Below are positions 53,875 through 64,000 of a stretch of DNA of 64,000 bases, piece by piece. Position 1 is the first letter of the stretch; each line of letters begins with the position of its first letter. The stretch lies in the NCBI RefSeq assembly GCF_019740335.1, contig NZ_JAHXZS010000002.1, positions 124,001 through 188,000 on the forward strand. Direction: 5' to 3'. The notes beneath the pieces were generated by a model that was not told the origin of the DNA, did not search any database, and saw only the letters and a program-made list of their open reading frames with translations. The stretch comes from Alteraquisediminimonas sediminicola (GTDB taxonomy: Bacteria; Pseudomonadota; Alphaproteobacteria; Sphingomonadales; Sphingomonadaceae). The translations under genes were made by a program, and so were the position numbers.

Positions 53875-54828
53875 ATGATTGATATGAAATTTCGCCCTAT
53901 CGGCACGCTCGCGATGGGCCTTGCTGTGGCGATGATGGTCGCCCCTGCGGCAGACGCACGACGCGGCGGTGGTTTTGGCAGTCGCGGCGCGCGCACCTAT
54001 TCCGCCCCCACCCCCACCCCGACCGCGCCCCAATATGTGCCGCCAGTCCAGCGTTCGATGTCGCCCAAGCAACAGGCGGCACCGGCGACGGGCCAAACCA
54101 GCCAATCGGCAAAAGCGCCAAGCCGATTTGGCGGGATTGGCGGCGGGTTGCTCGGCGGCCTGTTGGCAGGCGGGTTGATCGGCGCGTTACTCGGCAATGG
54201 CTTTGGCTCGATGCTGGGTAGCGGGTTTTTGATGACATTGTTGCAGGTGGCGATGTTCGGCGGCCTTGCCTTGCTCGCGCTCCGGTTGTTCCGGCGCAAG
54301 CCCAAGACGACACCCGCTTATGCCAATAATGTATCGATGTTCACGCCGCGCAACGAACAGCCCCAATCTCAGCCCCGCCCCATGACATCCCAATTTGGCG
54401 GCGGCGCAGCGGTCGCCGCGCAGGATATTCCGATCAACCAAAATGATCAGGCCGAATTCGAACGCCTGTTGGCCGATGTGCAAGATGCGTTCGGCAAGGA
54501 AGATTATGGCCGCTTACGCACCCTCACCACGCCGGAAGTGATGTCCTATCTGGCCGAAGAACTCAGCACCAACGCCACCAATGGCCTGCGTAACGACGTC
54601 AGCGCCACGCGCTTGCTACAGGCCGATGTATCGGAAGCATGGCGCGAAGGCCGCACGGATTATGCGACCATCGCCATGCGCTATGAAAGCATCGACGTGA
54701 TGCGCCATCGCGATAGCAATCAGGTGGTGAAGGGCGATCCGACCCAGCCGACCGAAACGACCGAAATCTGGACCTTCACCCGCGAGGACCATGGCAATTG
54801 GCGATTGTCCGCCGTGCAAACGAGCTAA
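53875..54828 (+). CDS. Tim44-like domain membrane protein
   Basis: 317 residues. Signal or anchor helix at the N terminus (IGTLAMGLAVAMMVAPAADA), a Ser/Pro/Gln-rich linker, a glycine-rich hydrophobic segment (GGLLGGLLAGGLIGALLGNGFG), a second TM (FLMTLLQVAMFGGLALLALRLF), and a C-terminal Tim44 domain from about 185 (FERLLADVQDAFGKEDYGRLRTLTTPEVMSYLAEEL ... WTFTREDHGNWRLSAVQ). Bacterial Tim44-like proteins are envelope-associated with unclear roles. An ATG three codons downstream is a possible start. Confidence 0.82.
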   Translation: MIDMKFRPIGTLAMGLAVAMMVAPAADARRGGGFGSRGARTYSAPTPTPTAPQYVPPVQRSMSPKQQAAPATGQTSQSAKAPSRFGGIGGGLLGGLLAGGLIGALLGNGFGSMLGSGFLMTLLQVAMFGGLALLALRLFRRKPKTTPAYANNVSMFTPRNEQPQSQPRPMTSQFGGGAAVAAQDIPINQNDQAEFERLLADVQDAFGKEDYGRLRTLTTPEVMSYLAEELSTNATNGLRNDVSATRLLQADVSEAWREGRTDYATIAMRYESIDVMRHRDSNQVVKGDPTQPTETTEIWTFTREDHGNWRLSAVQTS

Positions 54829-54836
54829 ACAATATA

Positions 54837-54868
54837 GGGGCCGCTGACCAAGTTAGCGGCCCCTTTTT
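54837..54868 (+). terminator. Rho-independent terminator after Tim44-like gene
   Basis: GGGGCCGCT and AGCGGCCCC (9-base perfect stem) with a 9-base loop, followed by T5, 8 bases past the stop. Confidence 0.85.
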
Positions 54869-54978
54869 CTTGGCCCTCCACACAATCCTTGGCCAGCATC
54901 CGAAATTGCTTGAAGCCATCCAATCATTTTTATACAACGCTTGCACAATAAAAAAATCGAATGAAGGAGAGGCTCATC

Positions 54979-55770
54979 ATGGAACAATCGCTTGCAGGTA
55001 AAATTGCCCTTGTTACGGGCGCAGGGCGTGGCATTGGCCGGGCTATTGCCCTTGCATATGGCAAGGCGGGCGCCAAAGTCGCGGTGATCTCGCGCACGCC
55101 TGCAACCGTTGAGGCGGTGGCGCAGGAAATTCGCGCTGCCGGCGGCGAGGCGATCGGCATCGCCTGCGATGTCGGCCAGCGCGATCAGGTCTTCGCAGCG
55201 GTGCAACAGACCGTCGATCGCTTTGGCGGGCTACACATCGTCGTGAACAACGCCCAAGGCTTTGGCACCGAGGCCGCGCCACAGCCCTCGACCGTGTTCG
55301 TCGCCTGCGAAGACACCAATGAGGATGAATGGGAATATACGTTCCGCACCGGCGCGACCGCATCCCTTTGGTTCATGAAGGCCGCCTTCCCGCATATGAA
55401 ACAGGCGGGCTATGGCCGCATCATCAACTTCGCCTCCTCCTCCGGCCAGATCGGTTTCGAGGGCAACACCTGCTACAACACGACCAAGGAAGCGATCCGC
55501 GCCTTGTCGCGCACGGCGGCCCGCGAATGGGGCCAGCATGGGATCACCGTCAACATCATCAACCCGGCGCTTGAAACCCGCGCGTTCGACGCATGGAAAA
55601 GCGCGCGCCCCGATTTCGTCGAGGCGTTGAAGGAAAAAATCCCGGTGCGCCGCCTTGGCGATCCGGAACGGGATGCAGGGCCGCTCGCGGTGTTTATCGC
55701 GGGCGAAGGTGCCGGATATATGACCGGGCAGACATTCATGCTGGAAGGCGGGATGCACACCCTGCCTTGA
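54979..55770 (+). CDS. Short-chain dehydrogenase/reductase
   Basis: 263 residues. GAGRGIGRAIA cofactor motif, NNAQGF (in place of the usual NNAG), catalytic Ser in INFASSSGQ and CYNTTKEAIRAL (Y-x3-K), and C-terminal MTGQTFMLEGG. RxxGDPER fits a fabG-like reductase. AGGAGAGG precedes the ATG. It is the first of SDR-TetR-VOC, a possible small catabolic set. Confidence 0.87.
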   Translation: MEQSLAGKIALVTGAGRGIGRAIALAYGKAGAKVAVISRTPATVEAVAQEIRAAGGEAIGIACDVGQRDQVFAAVQQTVDRFGGLHIVVNNAQGFGTEAAPQPSTVFVACEDTNEDEWEYTFRTGATASLWFMKAAFPHMKQAGYGRIINFASSSGQIGFEGNTCYNTTKEAIRALSRTAAREWGQHGITVNIINPALETRAFDAWKSARPDFVEALKEKIPVRRLGDPERDAGPLAVFIAGEGAGYMTGQTFMLEGGMHTLP

Positions 55771-55816
55771 TCCACACCGGAAATAGTCGCTTTTTGGGGG
55801 AGGATAGACCGACCAC

Positions 55817-56410
55817 ATGCCATTGATTGTCGATCATGATGAACGACGCGCGTTGATCGCGAATGTCGTCAAGGAAATGATTGCCGAGACCGGAATGGAA
55901 TCGGTGACAGTCCGCGCGGTGGCGCGTCGGGTGGGCTATAGCTCGACGATCCTCTCCCATTATTTCCGCGACAAGCAGCATCTGCTGATTGCCGCCTTCG
56001 CCTCCGTATTGAGCGAATCCCCGAAACGGGTGCAGGCCAAGATGGATGATGGCGGAAGCCTGCTCGATTGTCTGGAGCTGTTGCTGCCCAATAGCCCCGC
56101 CAATTTGCGCGATTGGCAGGCGTGGTTCGGTTTCTGGGGGACGGTGACCCATGATCCCGACCTCGCCGCCGAACGCCTTGCCGGGATCGAGGAAACGCAA
56201 AAGATGCTGGCACATATCCTGCAATACGCCATCGACCGGGGGGAATTGCCCGCCGATCTCCATATCCCGTCCCATGCCGAACGCATCCAGATATTCCTCA
56301 ACGGTCTGGTCAGCATGGTCATCATGAAGCCCGCTGCATGGCCCCCAACCGCCCAGCGCGAGGCGCTGATCTGGCAGATCGGGCTGATGCGGCAACATCC
56401 TCAGGGATGA
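55817..56410 (+). CDS. TetR-family regulator
   Basis: 197 residues. HTH: ALIANVVKEMIAETGMESVTVRAVARRVG and YSSTILSHYFRDKQHLLIAAF (about 12-61). The C-terminal part ends RQHPQG, with the BetI-like C-terminal helices (WQAWFGFWGTVTHDPDLAAERL). It lies 46 bases after the SDR gene and 40 before the VOC gene, so probably controls this unit. Confidence 0.87.
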   Translation: MPLIVDHDERRALIANVVKEMIAETGMESVTVRAVARRVGYSSTILSHYFRDKQHLLIAAFASVLSESPKRVQAKMDDGGSLLDCLELLLPNSPANLRDWQAWFGFWGTVTHDPDLAAERLAGIEETQKMLAHILQYAIDRGELPADLHIPSHAERIQIFLNGLVSMVIMKPAAWPPTAQREALIWQIGLMRQHPQG

Positions 56411-56450
56411 CAAACAAAGCCACCAGAAAATTTATAAGGAAGGATGACCA

Positions 56451-57014
56451 ATGACCCAAAAATACGCGATGTTTCAGGAAGCCTATTTCGTCACCAGCAT
56501 CGACGACGCCGCGCGCAAATGGGCCAAGGCCTATGGGGCCGGGCCGTTCTTCATGGTCCGCCACCATCATTGCGAGGAATTCACCTATCGCGGCACCCAG
56601 CAAGAAGCGGATGTATCCTATGCATTCGGCTATCTTGGCGACCGGATGATCCAGTTCATCGAACAGCATGACGATAAGCCGTCAATCTATCGCGATATGT
56701 TCAAGCCCGGCGAAGAAGGTTTCCACCACATCGCCTATCTCGTCTCCGACTTTGCGGCGGAACGCCAGCGCTGGCTCGATCTGGGCTATGAACTGGCGAC
56801 CGAACTTTATGCCGATGAGGTCAATGCAGCCTATTTCGACACCCGTTCACTCAATGGCGCATTCACCGAAATCCACGGCGATCCGGCGCATATTCTCGGC
56901 CTGTTCGCGATCTGGCAGCGGACTCATGATCAATGGGACGGTGTATCCTCGCCCATTATCGAGATCGAAGACATCACTTATTATCAGCGGGCGGCGTTAT
57001 TGCCTCTCAAGTAA
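56451..57014 (+). CDS. VOC superfamily (glyoxalase/dioxygenase-like) protein
   Basis: 187 residues. Two beta-alpha-beta modules of the vicinal oxygen chelate fold: FQEAYFVTSIDDAARKWAKAYGAGPFFMVRHH and GFHHIAYLVSDFAAERQRWLDLGYELATEL, with EIHGDPAHILGLF carrying the last metal residue (E). Potential metal ligands include the HHH near residue 38 and the HH at about 95. Substrate unknown; related sphingomonad proteins stand by SDR genes. Confidence 0.8.
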   Translation: MTQKYAMFQEAYFVTSIDDAARKWAKAYGAGPFFMVRHHHCEEFTYRGTQQEADVSYAFGYLGDRMIQFIEQHDDKPSIYRDMFKPGEEGFHHIAYLVSDFAAERQRWLDLGYELATELYADEVNAAYFDTRSLNGAFTEIHGDPAHILGLFAIWQRTHDQWDGVSSPIIEIEDITYYQRAALLPLK

Positions 57015-57026
57015 ATGTGAATGAAT

Positions 57027-57057
57027 GGCGGGCTTTGGCATCACAACCAAGCCCGCC
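57027..57057. terminator. Bidirectional stem-loop between convergent genes
   Basis: GGCGGGCTTTGG and CCAAGCCCGCC, separated by CATCACAA, lie between the VOC gene and the convergent hypothetical gene. Confidence 0.65.
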
Positions 57058-57062
57058 ACGCT

Positions 57063-57371
57063 TCACCTGTCGACAATCGCGCTGACGCGGTGGAAAAAGG
57101 GCTGATGCGGGGTCGGCCCACGCTGAATATCATGGAATGAACCGGCCCCCAATGTCGGCAACACGGCCTCGATCCCCATCACGCTTTCCAAGCTCCGCAC
57201 ATCGATATGAAGGTGGAGCTTGCCATCAAAATGGAAGGTGATCACCGCATCGAACGGGCAAACCTCCCGCAAAGCGCTGGTTAATTTGGCGAGTTCATCG
57301 GTAACGATGGATGAGCGTGTCTGGACTGGAAATGGTTCGACGCTGCTGGGCTGAATATTTTTGCTATTCAT
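57063..57371 (-). CDS. Hypothetical small protein
   Basis: 102 residues without recognised domain. The core reads as one alpha and several beta strands (FDAVITFHFDGKLHLHIDVRSLESVMGIEAVLPTL, of which the strands FDAVITFHF and LHLHIDVR are clear). A strong GGGAGG site precedes the ATG. It is placed before glpD on the same strand but 110 bases of spacer separate it from glpD's stop; nothing ties them in function. Confidence 0.6.
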   Translation of the reverse strand: MNSKNIQPSSVEPFPVQTRSSIVTDELAKLTSALREVCPFDAVITFHFDGKLHLHIDVRSLESVMGIEAVLPTLGAGSFHDIQRGPTPHQPFFHRVSAIVDR

Positions 57372-57481
57372 TGTCTCCCTCCCCTTATCGTTAATCATAG
57401 ATGATCATAATTACCCGCAGATGAACAGCCTTTCCGACACATTATCTGCATTGCTCCGAATTTAAGATCGCCCCCTCCCGA

Positions 57482-58936
57482 TTATTTGCGACGTTCGTCG
57501 ATATAAGCATCTAACACCTCCACCTGTATCGCCTGCAAATGCAGGCCGAGCTTAGTGCGTCGCCAGAGAATATCTTCGGCGGTGGTCACCCATTCCTTGT
57601 CGATCAAATAATCGACTTCGCGCGCATACAGCCCTGCGCCAAAATCCCGACCGAGATCATCAACGCGCCGCGCATCGCCGATCACCTCGGCAAGGCATGT
57701 GCCATAGGCCCGCGCCATGCGGTGCAGTTGATCCCCATCCATGAACGGCCAATGCTGGCGGGCCTGTTCGAAAAAGGCCGCGAAATCCTGCATATCCCCC
57801 CCCGGCAACGGGCGATGACGCGTCTGTCGATCCTTGATGCCCAGCCTTGCCAAGGCGACCTCGGCCAGATGGCGGGCGGTGGTGATCTTGCCGCCGAATA
57901 CGCTCAATAAAGGCGGCCCCGCAGTATCGAGGTCGAGATGATAATCACGGCTGACCGCGCTGGCCGACCCCGCACCATCGTCGAACAAGGCGCGAATGCC
58001 GGCATAGCTGGTGACAATTTGCGCGGGGGCAATCGGCGTGCGGCGATAGCGATTGATCGCGGCCAACAGATATTCCTCCTCCGCCGGGCTGATCTGGGCC
58101 TCATGCGGGCCATCGACTGGTTCATCGGTCGTGCCGATCAGGGTGAAAGCATTTAAATACGGAATGGCGAACACGATGCGGCCATCTGGTTGCTGGAATA
58201 GCCATGCATGATCGCCCGCAAAACAACGCGTCGTGATGATGTGACTACCGCGCACCAGCCGCAACCGGCTTGGCCCGCGCTGCCCAAAGCCGGACCGCAA
58301 CACCAGCTCCACCCAAGGGCCAGCGGCATTGACGATCCGCCGCGCGGTAACGACTTGATCGCCCCCAGGTGCCTGCAGCGTCACCGTCCACACATCTTTC
58401 CCCCGCGTTGCGCTGACAAAGCGGGTACGGGTCTGGATCAATGCCCCGGCGTTCGCGGCATCCAGCGCGTTCAGCACGACCAACCGGGCATCATCGACTC
58501 GCGCATCCCAATAGCTGAACCCCCGGCGACCGGCATTCACCACCACCGGATCATCAAGCGCGATGCTGCGCGAACGCGGCAGATGGCCGCGCCACGCCAG
58601 CAGATCATAAAGCCACAGGCCGCTCCGCATCATCAGCCAAGGCCGCATCTGGGCATTATGGGGAATATGAAATTCAAGCGGCTGCACGAGATGCGGCGCG
58701 GTACGCAGCATGATCCCGCGTTCGGTCAGGGATTCATGCACCAGCCGGAATTCATATCGCTCCAGATAGCGCAGGCCACCGTGCATCAGCTTGGTAGAGG
58801 CGGAGGACGTCGCATGGGCAAGGTCGTCTTGTTCGACCAGCAACACTTTCAGGCCCGCCACCGCCGCCGCCCGTGCAATCGCCGTGCCATTGATCCCGCC
58901 GCCGATGATCAAAATGTCATAAATGACATGATCCAT
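57482..58936 (-). CDS. glpD: Glycerol-3-phosphate dehydrogenase
   Basis: 484-residue FAD enzyme at the inner membrane, oxidising glycerol-3-phosphate to dihydroxyacetone phosphate and feeding electrons to quinone. FAD motif DILIIGGGINGTAIARAAA at residues 7-25; the GlpD block SSASTKLMHGGLRYLERYEF; and the C-terminal DAO domain with VFGGKITTARHLAE. AGGAGG precedes the ATG. No glpK, glpF or glpR is adjacent in the window. Confidence 0.93.
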   Translation of the reverse strand: MDHVIYDILIIGGGINGTAIARAAAVAGLKVLLVEQDDLAHATSSASTKLMHGGLRYLERYEFRLVHESLTERGIMLRTAPHLVQPLEFHIPHNAQMRPWLMMRSGLWLYDLLAWRGHLPRSRSIALDDPVVVNAGRRGFSYWDARVDDARLVVLNALDAANAGALIQTRTRFVSATRGKDVWTVTLQAPGGDQVVTARRIVNAAGPWVELVLRSGFGQRGPSRLRLVRGSHIITTRCFAGDHAWLFQQPDGRIVFAIPYLNAFTLIGTTDEPVDGPHEAQISPAEEEYLLAAINRYRRTPIAPAQIVTSYAGIRALFDDGAGSASAVSRDYHLDLDTAGPPLLSVFGGKITTARHLAEVALARLGIKDRQTRHRPLPGGDMQDFAAFFEQARQHWPFMDGDQLHRMARAYGTCLAEVIGDARRVDDLGRDFGAGLYAREVDYLIDKEWVTTAEDILWRRTKLGLHLQAIQVEVLDAYIDERRK

Positions 58937-61391
<2,455 letters not shown>

Positions 61392-61413
61392 AACTAGCAT
61401 CGGCAATTCCCGA

Positions 61414-61441
61414 CCATATGCGCCGATGACAGCGCATATGG
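61414..61441. terminator. Bidirectional stem-loop between katG and PQQ gene
   Basis: Perfect 10-base arms CCATATGCGC / GCGCATATGG with an 8-base loop between two convergent genes. Confidence 0.65.
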
Positions 61442-61456
61442 CCGGGGCAATTTAGT

Positions 61457-63595
61457 TCAGGGCTTGGCCGCCGCCTTGCCCTTTGATTGGCGCAGTCTAT
61501 CGGCCTCGCCGCGCAGATACTGGCGTATCCCATCCAGCTTCACCTGATCGAATTCCTCGAACCGGGGCATGCCGTTCGGGACAAGCACGCCTTCATGCAC
61601 GACGGACTCAAACGATGCCTGATCGGTCGGGATCATCGATGCGCGCAAATCAGGCGCATGGCCTGCCGCCACCGCGTTGATGCCATGGCAGACCGCACAA
61701 TGGATCGCATAGGACACCGCCCCCTTGGCCGCGAGCGCGGCATTGGGCACATAGCTCGCATCTTCGCTCGCCACGGGCACAAAGGGTTCCGATTTCGGCA
61801 GCACGGCCTTGCCATCAAGGGCGAAGGTCAGCACCCGGCGCGCCTGTGTGCGATAGTCGATGCTCACCGGCAACAACGGCCCAAAGGCCGCGCCGCTGGT
61901 GCCCATGCCCGTCAGCACCGTGACATATTGACGCCCCTTGACGGCAAAGCTGATCGGCGGGGCGGTGACCGGGGCCTGCGCGGCATAAGACCACAACAGC
62001 TTGCCGCTATCGGCAGCATACGCATTGAACTTGCCATCGATCCGGCCTTGGAACACGAGATCGCCACCCGTCGCCATCACGCCGCCATTCCAAGGCCCCG
62101 GCGTCGGGACTTTCCATGCCTGTTTCTGCGTCACCGGATTCCACGCGATCAACGAACTGGTCGCATTCAGCGGCCCCGCTTCCTTGACCTCGAAATTCGG
62201 GATAGTCGCGCCATCGACCGCCGCGCCCGGCGCGCGCACCCAATTTTCGCGCGTGATGCCCTTGTCATTATAGCTGGTCGCCATTTCGATCGCCGGGATA
62301 TAGACCAGACCCTGTTTCGGGCTGAACGCCATCGGCAGCCATGTATGCGCGCCAACCGGGCCGGGCCACATCACAAAGGTGGAGCCATTCGGATAGCGCG
62401 ATTCCGGCACTTCAATCGGGCGACCAGTGGCAATGTCGATGCCCTTGGCCCATGTCACCTTCACAAATGGCTCTGCCGAGATCAACTTGCCGTTGGTGCG
62501 GTCGATGACATAGAAAAAGCCGTTCTTCGGCGCGGTCATCAGGACCTGGCGCTTTTTCCCGGCGATCTTCAGATCGGCCAGCGCGATATCCATCGACGCA
62601 TTATAATCCCAGCTTTCGCCCGGATTGGTCTGATAATGCCATTTATATGTGCCGGTCTTGGCATCCAGCCCGACAATCGACGACAGGAACAGATTATCGC
62701 CCTGCCCCTTACTGCGAATCTTGTGATTCCACGGCGCGCCATTGCCGACGCCGAGGATCATCGTGTCGGTCGTCGGGTCATAGGTCATGGCATTCCAGAC
62801 CGTGCCACCGCCGCCATAACGCCACCAATCGCCTGCCCAAGTCTTGGCGGCCATCTTCTGCGCATCATCTTCAAAACCCTTGGCGGGATCGCCCGGCACG
62901 GTGTAAAAACGCCACAATTGCTTGCCGGTGGCCGTATCATAGGCCGTGACATAGCCGCGGATATTATCGACATCCGCACCGCCAAAGCCAATGATGACCT
63001 TGCCATTGAACACGCGCGGCGGGCCGCTGATGAAGCTCAGATCATCCTTGGGCAGGGTCTGCGCCGTCCATACCGGCTTGCCGGTCTTGGCATCCAATGC
63101 CAGCAAGCGGCCATCATGGGTGCCGACGAAAATCCGCCCCGCCTCATAGGCAAGGCCGCGAATGCCCCAGCCCTGACGTAATTTCCTGCCTGCGGCGGCG
63201 GGCGCTTCCGGATCATAGGTCCACAATATTTTTCCCGACACGGCATCAATCGCGCGCACCACGCTATAGCCGGTCGCGATATACAACACGCCATCGACCG
63301 CCAACGGGGCCGAAATCGCATTGCCCAAGGGCAGATCAAGCGACCATGCCAGCCCCAGTTGACCGACATTATCCTTGGAAATTTCGGTCAACGGGCTGAA
63401 ATGCTGCTCGCCAAAGGTGCGGCCAAAGCCGGTCCAGTCATTGGGCGAGGAGGATGCGCCGACATCGTCATCCGCTTTGAGATAGGGGATCGCCACCACA
63501 AGACCGGCCACACCGGCAGCCACCAGCGCCACCACGCCCCATTTCGACCGCCCGCGCCCCGCCGCCTGCGGTTCTGCTTGTGAAGATGTCGTCAT
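61457..63595 (-). CDS. PQQ-dependent alcohol dehydrogenase with cytochrome c domain
   Basis: 712-residue quinohaemoprotein. A single N-terminal TM (WGVVALVAAGVAGLVVAIPYL, residues 19-39) anchors or exports it to the periplasm. The eight-bladed PQQ propeller shows the W-docking repeats, GVGNGAPWNHKIRSKGQGDN (Ca2+/PQQ site) and NPGESWDYNASMDIALADL (catalytic Asp). The C-terminal domain has CAVCH, a c-type haem. The vicinal Cys-Cys that normally covers PQQ (ACCDVVNRG) is replaced by LRQGWGIRG. Probably oxidises an alcohol to the cytochrome chain. Confidence 0.9.
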   Translation of the reverse strand: MTTSSQAEPQAAGRGRSKWGVVALVAAGVAGLVVAIPYLKADDDVGASSSPNDWTGFGRTFGEQHFSPLTEISKDNVGQLGLAWSLDLPLGNAISAPLAVDGVLYIATGYSVVRAIDAVSGKILWTYDPEAPAAAGRKLRQGWGIRGLAYEAGRIFVGTHDGRLLALDAKTGKPVWTAQTLPKDDLSFISGPPRVFNGKVIIGFGGADVDNIRGYVTAYDTATGKQLWRFYTVPGDPAKGFEDDAQKMAAKTWAGDWWRYGGGGTVWNAMTYDPTTDTMILGVGNGAPWNHKIRSKGQGDNLFLSSIVGLDAKTGTYKWHYQTNPGESWDYNASMDIALADLKIAGKKRQVLMTAPKNGFFYVIDRTNGKLISAEPFVKVTWAKGIDIATGRPIEVPESRYPNGSTFVMWPGPVGAHTWLPMAFSPKQGLVYIPAIEMATSYNDKGITRENWVRAPGAAVDGATIPNFEVKEAGPLNATSSLIAWNPVTQKQAWKVPTPGPWNGGVMATGGDLVFQGRIDGKFNAYAADSGKLLWSYAAQAPVTAPPISFAVKGRQYVTVLTGMGTSGAAFGPLLPVSIDYRTQARRVLTFALDGKAVLPKSEPFVPVASEDASYVPNAALAAKGAVSYAIHCAVCHGINAVAAGHAPDLRASMIPTDQASFESVVHEGVLVPNGMPRFEEFDQVKLDGIRQYLRGEADRLRQSKGKAAAKP

Positions 63596-63802
63596 ATCTC
63601 ATCCACCCCGAATTTTATACTGAAGCGGACTTATAGAGTGTTTGGATGCGATGGCGATTAGACATTGTATCAGGCGATTGAGCCCCATTCCCGCACCTGC
63701 CATCTTGCCAGCTTGCCCCTGCCCGGACAGCATTTAGGGTGCACGCATCGACCGGGCCGCACATCCCGGCATTAGGCATGATATGCGAGAGGAATACGGG
63801 CG
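63596..63802. other. Intergenic region, PQQ dehydrogenase / aldo-keto reductase
   Basis: About 200 bases with the two divergent promoters. Nothing distinctive seen. Confidence 0.4.
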
Positions 63803-64000
63803 ATGACAGCAGAACGCGCACTCGGAAAATCGGGGCTAAAAGCACCGCCGATGATGCTGGGCGGCAATGTCTTCGGCTGGACAGCCGACCGTGATGCAAC
63901 CTTTGCCGTGCTTGATGCCTATGTCGCGGGTGGTGGCCGACTGATCGACACCGCCGATATGTATTCCTCCTGGATTCCGGGCCTCAAAGGCGGGGAATCG
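63803..64000 (+). CDS. Aldo/keto reductase, truncated by window edge
   Basis: The first 66 codons of a TIM-barrel reductase: RALGKSGLKAPPMMLGGNVFGW and GGGRLIDTADMYSSW with the catalytic D and Y of the family. GAGAGGA precedes the ATG. The frame is open to the right edge. Different from the aldo/keto reductase at 36784. Confidence 0.88.
   Translation, partial: MTAERALGKSGLKAPPMMLGGNVFGWTADRDATFAVLDAYVAGGGRLIDTADMYSSWIPGLKGGES

Noticed and set aside
61487-63181. 564-codon open frame antisense to the PQQ dehydrogenase
   Set aside because: Rich in H, R and Q as expected of shadow frames; the opposite strand encodes a clear quinohaemoprotein.

Overview
The window looks like chromosomal DNA of a sphingomonad (Alphaproteobacteria, Sphingomonadales). 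The basis is moderately high GC, a SufBCDS operon headed by an Rrf2 regulator, three TonB-dependent receptors, RcnB-like and zf-TFIIB proteins, an Fe-S photolyase, a GTTC-N7-GTTC LexA box and many aromatic or alicyclic catabolism families. This is family-level inference; I cannot name the species.

Layout. (a) 1-4.4 kb, minus strand: Rrf2 regulator-sufB-sufC-sufD-sufS, with sufS cut by the left edge. (b) 4.4-9.1 kb: two tandem AraC-type regulators, then tspO, ubiK, a ybjN-like gene, proC and tRNA-Ser(GGA). (c) 9.4-11.1 kb: a formate/nitrite-type channel and a UPF0016 (TMEM165/MneA-type) Mn exporter whose 5' leader is a yybP-ykoY Mn2+ riboswitch. (d) 11.3-15.1 kb: an iron module of PepSY membrane protein, TonB siderophore receptor and a small orphan, with Fur-box-like sites. 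(e) 15.3-20.5 kb: a Rieske oxygenase with its own TetR regulator and a perfect palindromic operator, then a receiver / PAS histidine kinase pair. (f) 21.1-44.8 kb: a large catabolic regulon. (g) 45-54.8 kb: photolyase plus DUF2256, a Fur-boxed TonB receptor, RcnB, a LexA-boxed Y-family polymerase with a zinc-ribbon partner, small proteins, TerC and a Tim44-like protein. (h) 55-64 kb: SDR-TetR-VOC, glpD, katG, a PQQ alcohol dehydrogenase and the start of an aldo/keto reductase.

The most interesting part is (f). Four intergenic regions in it carry the same operator-like inverted repeat, TCAACA-N4-YGTTRA, at 31408, 36157, 40791 and 41723. They head four transcription units: a nine-gene operon (Baeyer-Villiger monooxygenase, enoyl-CoA hydratase, hydroxyacyl-CoA dehydrogenase, acyl-CoA dehydrogenase, acyl-CoA synthetase, double SnoaL, BKACE, cyclase, thiolase); TonB receptor-GST-luciferase-like monooxygenase; DUF7064-phosphotransferase-small partner-aldo/keto reductase; and divergent tetR / hydrolase-SDR-thiolase. 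Together these could take up a hydrophobic substrate, oxidise an alcohol to a ketone, insert oxygen, hydrolyse the ester and finish by beta-oxidation. The substrate cannot be read from sequence; the TetR protein at 40975-41634 is the obvious candidate regulator.
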